Positions 57,432 to 64,000 of a stretch of DNA of 64,000 bases are shown piece by piece. The notes below the pieces were generated by a model, which saw nothing but the letters and a program-made list of their open reading frames with translations, was not told the origin of the DNA and made no database searches. A program made the position numbers and the translations under genes. Every line of letters begins with the position of its first letter. Positions within the stretch are counted from its first letter, which is position 1. This DNA is from Micromonospora sp. RP3T (GTDB lineage: Bacteria > Actinomycetota > Actinomycetes > Mycobacteriales > Micromonosporaceae): positions 62,001-126,000 of the forward strand of contig NZ_PYPS01000001.1 in NCBI RefSeq assembly GCF_003027925.1, in the 5' to 3' direction.

Positions 57432-58198
57432 CCACTTCTACGGTGCTCGCCGCGGCGGGCGACGTGACCGGGGGTGAGGAGGTCACGTTCTGGATCCTCG
57501 CCCCGCTGGCCCTGATCGGGGCGCTCGGCATGGTGTGGGCCCGCAACGCGGTGCACTCCGCGCTCTGGCTGGTGCTGACCATGCTCTGCCTGGGCGTGTT
57601 CTACGTGCTCCAGGCCGGCCCGTTCATCGGCATGGTGCAGATCATCGTCTACACCGGCGCGATCATGATGCTCTTCCTGTTCGTGCTGATGCTCGTCGGC
57701 CGGGACGCGTCCGACTCGCTGATCGAGACGTTGCGCGGCCAGCGGGTCGCCGCGGTGGTGCTCGGGCTCGGCTTCGCCGGCCTGGTCGGCACCGGTCTCT
57801 ACCGCGCGCTCGACGGCGTGCAGGCGGTCGGGCTCGACCAGGCGAACGCCGAGGGCAACGTGCAGGGCATCGCCCGGCTGCTGTTCACCAAGTACGTCTT
57901 CGCCTTCGAGCTGACCTCGGCGCTGCTGATCACCGCCGCGGTGGGCGCGATGGTGCTGGCGCACGTGGAGCGGCGCAAGGAGGACCGGATGGACCAGGTC
58001 GCCACCATGAAGGCGCGGTTCCGGCCCGGTAACTACCCCGGCCCGAAGCCCGGCCCGGGCGTCTTCGCCACCTCCTCCTCGGTGGCCACGCCGGCCCGCC
58101 TGCCGGACGGCCGGCTGACCGACCGTGGCATCCCGGAGATCATGCCGGTGCGCGACATGACGTCGGAGGAGACCGCACTGAAGGGCACTGACAAATGA
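57428..58198 (+). CDS. nuoJ: NADH dehydrogenase subunit J
   Basis: A 256-residue membrane subunit with five helices; [20 protein letters not shown] holds the family's conserved helix 3. The C-terminal 80 residues are a hydrophilic tail. The start overlaps nuoI by four bases and the stop overlaps nuoK (ATGA). Confidence 0.92.
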   Translation: MTTSTVLAAAGDVTGGEEVTFWILAPLALIGALGMVWARNAVHSALWLVLTMLCLGVFYVLQAGPFIGMVQIIVYTGAIMMLFLFVLMLVGRDASDSLIETLRGQRVAAVVLGLGFAGLVGTGLYRALDGVQAVGLDQANAEGNVQGIARLLFTKYVFAFELTSALLITAAVGAMVLAHVERRKEDRMDQVATMKARFRPGNYPGPKPGPGVFATSSSVATPARLPDGRLTDRGIPEIMPVRDMTSEETALKGTDK

Positions 58199-58494
58199 CG
58201 CCGGACTACTACCTGATCCTCGCGGCGGTGCTGTTCACCATCGGCGCCGTGGGCGTGCTGGTCCGGCGCAACGCGATCGTGCTGTTCATGTGCGTCGAAC
58301 TGATGCTCAACGCGGCCAACCTGACCCTGGTCACGTTCAGCCGGATCAACGGTGACCTGAACGGCCAGATCATGGCGTTCTTCGTGATGGTGGTGGCGGC
58401 GGCCGAGGTCGTGGTCGGGCTCGCGATCATCATGGCGATCTTCCGGACCCGGCGCTCGGCCAGCGTCGACGACGCCAACCTGCTGAAGTACTGA
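58195..58494 (+). CDS. nuoK: NADH dehydrogenase subunit K
   Basis: A 99-residue subunit with three helices, the MrpC-like subunit. [17 protein letters not shown] carries the conserved Glu, and the second Glu is in [11 protein letters not shown]. Both take part in proton translocation. Confidence 0.93.
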   Translation: MTPDYYLILAAVLFTIGAVGVLVRRNAIVLFMCVELMLNAANLTLVTFSRINGDLNGQIMAFFVMVVAAAEVVVGLAIIMAIFRTRRSASVDDANLLKY

Positions 58495-58504
58495 GGGGCC
58501 AGTC

Positions 58505-60433
58505 GTGGAACAGACTGTGGAATTCGCTACGGCGGATGGGCTGCTGGGCAGTGTCTGGCTGCTGGTGGCGATCCCGCTGGTCAGCGCGGCGGTCCTGCTG
58601 CTGCTCGGCAAGCGGGCGGACCGCTGGGGCCACTGGCTGGGCGTGGCGGCCATCGGCGCCGCGTTCGTGCTCGGCCTGACCTACTTCTTCCAGCTCCGAG
58701 GCCTGGAGAACAAGCAGGTCCAGTCAAGCCTCTGGCAGTTCATCACGGTCGGCGACCTGAAGGTGGACTTCGGTCTGCTCTTCGACCCGCTGGCCGCGGT
58801 GTTCGTGCTGCTGATCACCGGGGTGGGCTTCCTGATCCACCTCTACGCCGTGGAGTACATGGCGCACGACGAGGGCCGGCGACGGTTCTTCGGGTACTTC
58901 AACCTGTTCGTCGCCGCGATGCTGCTGCTGGTGCTCGGCAACAACTACGTGATGCTCTACTTCGGCTGGGAGGGCGTCGGCCTGGCGTCGTACCTGCTGA
59001 TCTCCTTCTGGTACGGCCGGCCGAGCGCGGCCACCGCCGGCAAGAAGGCGTTCCTGATGAACCGGGTCGGCGACGCCGGCCTGGCCATCGGCATCTTCGT
59101 CATGTTCGCCATGCTCGGCACCACTCAGTACGACGAGGTGTTCAACGGGGTCGGCTCGCTGACCTCCACCACCGTGCTCGTGCTCGGCCTGCTGCTGCTC
59201 CTCGGCGCGGCCGGCAAGTCCGGCCAGTTCCCGCTCCAGGCGTGGCTGCCGGACGCGATGGAGGGCCCGACCCCGGTCTCCGCGCTCATCCACGCCGCCA
59301 CCATGGTCACCGCCGGCGTCTACCTGATCGCCCGCTCCAACCCGATCTTCTCGGCGAACGAGACGCTCCAGCTCGTGGTGGTCAGCGTCGGTGCGCTCAC
59401 GCTGCTGATGGGTTGCGTCATCGGCGCGGCGAAGGACGACATCAAGCGGGTGCTGGCCTGGTCCACGGTCAGCCAGATCGGCTACATGTTCCTCGGCGTC
59501 GGCCTGGGTGGCGGCGCGTACGCGCTGGCCATCATCCACCTGCTGGCGCACGGCTTCTTCAAGGCCAACATGTTCCTCGGCGCCGGCTCCGTCATGCACG
59601 GGATGAACGACCAGGTGGACATCCGCCGCTTCGGCGGCCTGTCGAAGTACATGAAGGTCACCTGGCTGACGTTCATGATGGGCTGGCTGGCCATCATCGG
59701 CATCCCGCCGCTCTCCGGCTACTTCTCCAAGGAGCCGATCATCGCGTCCGCGTTCGAGCGGGAGGGCTGGACGGCCTGGCTGTTCGGCATGGCCGCGCTG
59801 CTCGGCGCCGGGCTCACCGCGTTCTACATGACCCGGCTCTTCGTGCTCACGTTCCACGGCCCGAAGCGGTGGACCGAGGACATCGAGCACCCGCACGAGT
59901 CGCCGAAGCTCATGACGATCCCGCTGATCCTGCTCGCCGCCGGCTCGGTGGTGGCCGGTGGTCTGATGACGCTGAACGACAGCGTGGTGTCCTGGCTGAC
60001 CCCGGTGCTCGGCGAGGAGGCGGGTGGCGAGGCGCACGGCGTGCTCTCGCACACCGTGATCACCATCCTCTCCATCCTGATCACCGTGCTCGGTGCCGGG
60101 CTGGCCTGGTTCCTGTTCCGCAACGGCACGGCCACCGAGCCGCAGCCGGCCGGCGTGCTGGTCACCGCCGCCCGCAAGAACCTCTACACGGACACCGTCA
60201 ACGAGGCGGTCTTCGAGAAGCCGGGCATCTTCCTCACCCGGGCGCTCGTCTTCCTCGACAACCGGGGCGTCGACGGGCTGGTCAACGGCCTGGCCGCCGC
60301 GGTGGGCGGGGGCTCCGGCCGGCTCCGGCGGCTCCAGACCGGCTTCGTGCGGTCGTACGCGACCTCGATCCTGACCGGCGCGCTGCTCGTGGTGGCGGCG
60401 TTCCTGGCGGTACAGGCGGGGTGGCTGGCGTGA
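58505..60433 (+). CDS. nuoL: NADH dehydrogenase subunit L
   Basis: A 642-residue antiporter-like subunit. NYVMLYFGWEGVGLASYLLI has the conserved Glu, PLQAWLPDAMEGPTPVSALIH the key region, and the C-terminal part forms the lateral helix and last helix. GTG 58505 lies 10 bases after nuoK. Its stop overlaps the GTG of a 22-codon frame before nuoM. Confidence 0.94.
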   Translation: MEQTVEFATADGLLGSVWLLVAIPLVSAAVLLLLGKRADRWGHWLGVAAIGAAFVLGLTYFFQLRGLENKQVQSSLWQFITVGDLKVDFGLLFDPLAAVFVLLITGVGFLIHLYAVEYMAHDEGRRRFFGYFNLFVAAMLLLVLGNNYVMLYFGWEGVGLASYLLISFWYGRPSAATAGKKAFLMNRVGDAGLAIGIFVMFAMLGTTQYDEVFNGVGSLTSTTVLVLGLLLLLGAAGKSGQFPLQAWLPDAMEGPTPVSALIHAATMVTAGVYLIARSNPIFSANETLQLVVVSVGALTLLMGCVIGAAKDDIKRVLAWSTVSQIGYMFLGVGLGGGAYALAIIHLLAHGFFKANMFLGAGSVMHGMNDQVDIRRFGGLSKYMKVTWLTFMMGWLAIIGIPPLSGYFSKEPIIASAFEREGWTAWLFGMAALLGAGLTAFYMTRLFVLTFHGPKRWTEDIEHPHESPKLMTIPLILLAAGSVVAGGLMTLNDSVVSWLTPVLGEEAGGEAHGVLSHTVITILSILITVLGAGLAWFLFRNGTATEPQPAGVLVTAARKNLYTDTVNEAVFEKPGIFLTRALVFLDNRGVDGLVNGLAAAVGGGSGRLRRLQTGFVRSYATSILTGALLVVAAFLAVQAGWLA

Positions 60434-60498
60434 TCGACCTCAACGCGGCCGCCCCCGCCGGCGGGCCACGCAGTCACGACGGAGGTAAGGCCGAATAA
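60430..60498 (+). CDS. 22-codon reading frame coupled between nuoL and nuoM
   Basis: The frame starts at GTG 60430 overlapping the nuoL TGA (GTGA) and ends in TAA sharing its last base with the nuoM ATG (TAATG). The peptide begins VIDLNAAAPAGG and ends DGGKAE. The nuoM ribosome site GGAGGTAAGG lies within its last codons. It may keep ribosomes moving to nuoM or be a remnant of a longer gene. No family is recognised. Confidence 0.4.
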   Translation: MIDLNAAAPAGGPRSHDGGKAE

Positions 60499-62030
60499 TG
60501 TCCAACTTCCCGTTCCTCTCGGTGCTGACCGTGGCGCCGCTGGTCGGCGCGCTGGTGGTGGCGCTGCTGCCACGTCGGCGGCCGGACCTGGCCAAGCTGG
60601 TGGCGTTCGGCTGGTCGCTGTTGGTGCTGGTGCTGTCGGTGGTGATGTGGTTCGCCTTCTCCGCCGACGGTGACCGGTTCCAGTTCCGCGAGTCGTACGC
60701 GTGGATCCCGAACTGGGGGGTGCGGTTCACCTTCGAGGTGGACGGCATCGCGCTGGTCATGCTGATGCTGATCGCGATCCTGGTGCCGCTGGTGATCCTG
60801 GCGTCGTGGCACGACGCCGAGCAGTCGAAGCGTTCGGTTCCTGTCTACTTCGCGCTGCTGCTCGTCCTCGAGTGCACGATGATCGGCGTCTTCGCCGCCG
60901 CCGACGTCTTCCTGTTCTACGTGTTCTTCGAGGTCATGCTCGTCCCGATGTACTTCCTGATCGGCAGCTACGGCGGCCACCAGCGGCAGTACGCGGCGGT
61001 GAAGTTCTTCCTCTACTCGCTGGTCGGCGGCCTGTTCATGCTGGCCGCGGTGATCGGTCTCTGGGTGGTCGGCGGGAAGACGTTCGACTGGCAGGCGTTG
61101 AGCCAGGCCGAGTTCGCCACCAACACCGCCCGCTGGCTGTTCCTCGGCTTCTTCCTCGCGTTCGCGATCAAGGCGCCGTTCTTCCCGTTCCACACCTGGC
61201 TGCCGGACGCCGGTGGCGCCGCGCCGGCCGGTGCGGCGGCGCTGCTGGTCGGTGTGCTGGACAAGGTCGGCACGTTCGGCATCCTGCGCTACTGCCTCCC
61301 GCTGTTCCCGGAGGCGTCCCGCTGGTTCGCGCCGTACGCGCTGGCGCTCGGCGTGATCGGCATCATCTACGCGGCGCTGCTGGCGGTCGGGCAGAACGAC
61401 CTGAAGCGGCTGGTGTCGTACACCTCGATCGCGCACTTCGGCTTCATCGGGGTGGGCATCTTCGCGTTCACCACCCAGGCCGGCACCGGCGCGGTGCTCT
61501 ACATGCTCAACCACGGTCTCGCCACCGGCCTGCTCTTCCTGGTGGTCGGCATGCTGATCGCCCGGCGTGGCTCGGCGCTGATCAGCGACTTCGGCGGCGC
61601 GGGCAAGCTGGTGCCGGTGCTGGCCGGCGTGCTCTTCTTCGCCGGTCTGGCGTCGCTGGCGCTGCCCGGCACCGCGCCGTTCGTCTCCGAGTTCCTGGTG
61701 CTGATCGGCACGTTCACCGTCAACAAGCCGGTCGCGGTGATCGCCACGCTCGGCATCATCCTGGCGGCGGCGTACGTGCTGTGGATGGTGCAGCGCACCA
61801 CCCAGGGCACGCTGAACCCGGCGCTGACCGAGGTCGAGGGCATGCGTCGGGACCTCAGCCTGCGCGAGAAGGTCGTCGTCGCGCCGTTGATCGCGCTGAT
61901 CGTGCTGCTCGGCTTCTATCCCAAGCCGGTCACCGATGTCATCAACCCCGCCGTCCAGGCGACCATGCAGGACGTCGGCAAGTCCGATCCCGCCCCTGAG
62001 GTCGGCAGCGTCCAGGAGGCTTCAAAGTGA
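60498..62030 (+). CDS. nuoM: NADH dehydrogenase subunit M
   Basis: A 510-residue antiporter-like subunit with 14 helices. FFEVMLVPMYFLIG carries the conserved Glu, and PFFPFHTWLPDAGG with DLKRLVSYTSIAHFGF are family signatures. GGAGG lies 11 bases upstream of the ATG. The stop overlaps the nuoN GTG. Confidence 0.94.
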   Translation: MSNFPFLSVLTVAPLVGALVVALLPRRRPDLAKLVAFGWSLLVLVLSVVMWFAFSADGDRFQFRESYAWIPNWGVRFTFEVDGIALVMLMLIAILVPLVILASWHDAEQSKRSVPVYFALLLVLECTMIGVFAAADVFLFYVFFEVMLVPMYFLIGSYGGHQRQYAAVKFFLYSLVGGLFMLAAVIGLWVVGGKTFDWQALSQAEFATNTARWLFLGFFLAFAIKAPFFPFHTWLPDAGGAAPAGAAALLVGVLDKVGTFGILRYCLPLFPEASRWFAPYALALGVIGIIYAALLAVGQNDLKRLVSYTSIAHFGFIGVGIFAFTTQAGTGAVLYMLNHGLATGLLFLVVGMLIARRGSALISDFGGAGKLVPVLAGVLFFAGLASLALPGTAPFVSEFLVLIGTFTVNKPVAVIATLGIILAAAYVLWMVQRTTQGTLNPALTEVEGMRRDLSLREKVVVAPLIALIVLLGFYPKPVTDVINPAVQATMQDVGKSDPAPEVGSVQEASK

Positions 62031-63580
62031 GTGAACTGAAGCTGCCGTCGATCGACTACGCGGCGCTCGCTCCCATCCTGATCATGTTGGGCGCCGCCCT
62101 GCTGGGCGTCCTGGTCGAGGCGTTCGTGCCGCGCCGGCTGCGCAACGCGGTGCAGCTCGCGCTCGCCCTGGTGGCGGCGCTGGCCGCGATCACCATGGTG
62201 ATCGTGAAGTCCGACGCCCGGCTGGTCACCGCCGGCGGTGCGATCGCGGTGGACGGGCCGACGCTCTTCCTCCAGGGCGCCATCCTGGTGCTGGCCGTGA
62301 TGGCGCTGCTGCTGGTCGGCGAGCGCACGGTGGAGCGGGGCGGCGCCTTCGTGGCGCACGCGGCGGTCACCGCCGAGTCGCCCGAGGACCGGAAGCAGGC
62401 CGACGGCGTCGGCGGGGCCACCGAGGTCTACCCGCTGATCTCGTTCGCGATCGGCGGCATGCTGATCTTCGTGGCGGCGAACGACCTGCTGACCATGTTC
62501 ATCTCGCTCGAGGTCTTCTCGCTGCCGCTCTACCTGCTCTGCGCGCTGGCCCGCCGCCGGCGGCTGCTGAGCCAGGAGGCGGCGATGAAGTACTTCCTGC
62601 TCGGCGCGTACGCCTCGGCGTTCTTCCTGTTCGGTGTGGCCCTGATCTACGGCTTCACGTCGGGCATCCCGGGCCGGGGCGCCGGTGTCGACTTCGCCAC
62701 CGTGCACGCCGCGGTCGGCGAGTCCTCGTCCAGCCAGGTGCTGCTCTTCGCCGGCATGGCGCTGCTCGCCATCGGTCTGCTCTTCAAGGCCGCCGCCGCG
62801 CCGTTCCACGTCTGGACGCCGGACGTCTACCAGGGCGCGCCGACGCCGGTGACCGGCTTCATGGCGGCCTGCACGAAGGTCGCCGCGTTCGGTGCGCTGC
62901 TGCGGGTGTTCCACGTCGCGTTCGCCGGGGCCTCCTGGGACTTCACGCCGGTGATCGGTGTGGTGGCGGTGCTGACCATGCTGGTCGGCGCCGTGCTGGC
63001 GGTCACCCAGACGGACATCAAGCGCCTGTTGGCGTACTCGTCGATCGCGAACGCCGGTTACCTGCTGGTGGGTGTGCTGGCCCCCAGCAAGGAGGGGCTG
63101 TCGGGCACGATGTTCTACCTGGCCGCGTACGGCTTCTCGGTGCTCGCCGCGTTCGCCGTGGTGACGCTGGTGCGGGACGCGGACGGCGAGGCCACCCACC
63201 TGTCCCGCTGGGCCGGGCTGGGCCGCCGCTCGCCGTTCTTCGCGGCGATCTTCACGTTCATCCTGCTGGCGTTCGCCGGCATCCCGCTCACCAGCGGCTT
63301 CACCAGCAAGTTCGCGGTCTTCGGCCCGGCGCTGGAGGCCGACCAGGCCTGGCTGGTGATCGCCGGCGTGCTGACCAGCATGGTGCTGGCCTTCCCGTAC
63401 CTGCGGGTCGTGGTGATGATGTGGCTGTCGGAGCCGGGCGAGGCGACTCCGACGGTGACCGTGCCGGGCGCGCTCACCTCGGCCGCCCTGATGATCGGCG
63501 TGCTCGCCACGCTCGTCCTCGGTGTGGTCCCCGGGCCCCTGCTGGACCTGACCACCGGTGCCGCCGAATTCGTCCGATGA
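62027..63580 (+). CDS. nuoN: NADH dehydrogenase subunit N
   Basis: A 517-residue antiporter-like subunit, the last of the operon. FISLEVFSLPLYLLCAL has the conserved Glu, and PFHVWTPDVYQGAPTPVTGFM and DIKRLLAYSSIANAGYLLVG are typical. AGGAGG is eight bases upstream of GTG 62027. A strong terminator follows the stop. Confidence 0.94.
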   Translation: MSELKLPSIDYAALAPILIMLGAALLGVLVEAFVPRRLRNAVQLALALVAALAAITMVIVKSDARLVTAGGAIAVDGPTLFLQGAILVLAVMALLLVGERTVERGGAFVAHAAVTAESPEDRKQADGVGGATEVYPLISFAIGGMLIFVAANDLLTMFISLEVFSLPLYLLCALARRRRLLSQEAAMKYFLLGAYASAFFLFGVALIYGFTSGIPGRGAGVDFATVHAAVGESSSSQVLLFAGMALLAIGLLFKAAAAPFHVWTPDVYQGAPTPVTGFMAACTKVAAFGALLRVFHVAFAGASWDFTPVIGVVAVLTMLVGAVLAVTQTDIKRLLAYSSIANAGYLLVGVLAPSKEGLSGTMFYLAAYGFSVLAAFAVVTLVRDADGEATHLSRWAGLGRRSPFFAAIFTFILLAFAGIPLTSGFTSKFAVFGPALEADQAWLVIAGVLTSMVLAFPYLRVVVMMWLSEPGEATPTVTVPGALTSAALMIGVLATLVLGVVPGPLLDLTTGAAEFVR

Positions 63581-63595
63581 CGGAAGTGGTTCCAC

Positions 63596-63631
63596 CCGGG
63601 GGCCGGTACGCCGTGGCGTACCGGCCCCCGG
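63596..63631 (+). terminator. terminator of the nuo operon
   Basis: A nearly loopless hairpin: CCGGGGGCCGGTACGCC pairs perfectly with GGCGTACCGGCCCCCGG over 17 bp around GT, starting 16 bases after the nuoN stop. No U-run follows, but the stem is very stable. Confidence 0.8.
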
Positions 63632-63670
63632 TCCGTATCCCCCTCACCGAGCAGGTCGAACGGGTGTGGC

Positions 63671-64000
63671 ATGGTTGAAGACGTGGTGAACCCGGCTGGC
63701 GAGCGTTCAGGTCAGTTCGGCGCGCTCGGCCTGCACCTCGCCGACCCGCGCGTCGAAGCGTCCGTGCTGGGCGTCCTCGACCGGGTCGAGGCACAACTGT
63801 GGTCCGGCGTGGCCAGCGCGGACCCGCTGGTGGCCGACGCGGCCCGGCACCTCATGGAGGCCGGCGGCAAGCGGTTCCGGCCGCTGCTGGTGGCGTTGGG
63901 CGCCCAGTTCGGCGATCCGGAGGCCGCCCAGGTGGTCCCGGCCGCGGTGGTGATGGAACTCACCCATTTGGCCACGCTCTACCACGACGACGTGATGGAC
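63671..64000 (+). CDS. polyprenyl diphosphate synthase (5' part; runs off the right edge)
   Basis: The first 110 codons of a trans-polyprenyl synthase. The segment LMEAGGKRFRPLL is the family start region with the substrate-binding KRxRP, and the last visible residues LYHDDVMD begin the first Asp-rich motif. It probably makes the long prenyl chain of menaquinone. ATG 63671 is used; GTG 63683 is possible. It lies 40 bases after the nuo terminator and so likely has its own promoter. Confidence 0.85.
   Translation, partial: MVEDVVNPAGERSGQFGALGLHLADPRVEASVLGVLDRVEAQLWSGVASADPLVADAARHLMEAGGKRFRPLLVALGAQFGDPEAAQVVPAAVVMELTHLATLYHDDVMD

Noticed and set aside
47690..63595. Long minus-strand frames opposite the nuo genes
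   Set aside because: They are antiparallel shadows of high-GC coding sequence, with repetitive Arg/Val/His/Gln composition and no domain or ribosome site.

Overview
The window is very GC-rich, has short gene gaps, many GTG starts and stop/start overlaps (ATGA, GTGA, TGATG), and carries families typical of actinomycetes: a BldC-type regulator, an XRE/DUF397 pair, the futalosine menaquinone route, a paa operon and a 14-gene nuo operon. Together with GGGGCCC-cored intergenic palindromes this suggests a Micromonospora-like member of the Micromonosporaceae. The genus is an inference, since no database was searched.

Layout. 1-3.6 kb: late menaquinone genes mqnL (partial), mqnP and mqnM, with a terpene synthase on the opposite strand between them. 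3.6-11.6 kb: small regulators (BldC, AsnC, TetR), two short-chain dehydrogenases, a cysteine-synthase-like enzyme, a glycolipid-binding-like protein and a DEAD-box helicase with a repeat tail. 11.8-15.4 kb: a proline-rich membrane protein and an NlpC/P60 hydrolase. 15.6-17.5 kb: mqnE and two small membrane proteins. 17.6-20.4 kb: two secreted peptidases. 20.5-23.8 kb: a cobalamin-riboswitch-controlled btuFCD operon. 23.8-31.7 kb: a VOC protein, an ABC exporter, a HelR-type helicase, an ArsR/MFS pair and mqnA. 31.7-33.6 kb: two coupled beta-lactamase-like serine hydrolases. 34-37.8 kb: paaABCDE. 37.9-43 kb: a pseudoprotease with FG-GAP repeats, an XRE/DUF397 locus and mqnC. 43.4-47.2 kb: an LPxTG surface protein, menG and menJ. 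47.4-63.6 kb: nuoA to nuoN. 63.7 kb to the end: start of a polyprenyl diphosphate synthase.

The main theme is respiration. MqnA, MqnE, MqnC, MqnL, MqnM, MqnP and MenG build menaquinone by the futalosine pathway, MenJ reduces its side chain, the polyprenyl synthase supplies the chain, and complex I uses the quinone. A Rex-type redox operator candidate lies just before menJ. MqnB and MqnD are not in the window.

The least expected signals are at gene junctions and in gaps. Three 59-60 bp copies of a repeat sit exactly at former GTGA stop/start overlaps (btuC/btuD twice, paaB/paaC), and a related 57-bp insert lies between paaA and paaB. A 33-bp duplication covers the mqnE stop and the next start. 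A 22-codon reading frame is coupled at both ends between nuoL and nuoM. There are also a three-armed alternative hairpin, two inverted-repeat-bounded intergenic segments, a 20-bp-phased repeat array before mqnC, a palindrome covering the start codon of the MFS gene, and a trypsin-like domain that has lost all three catalytic residues.
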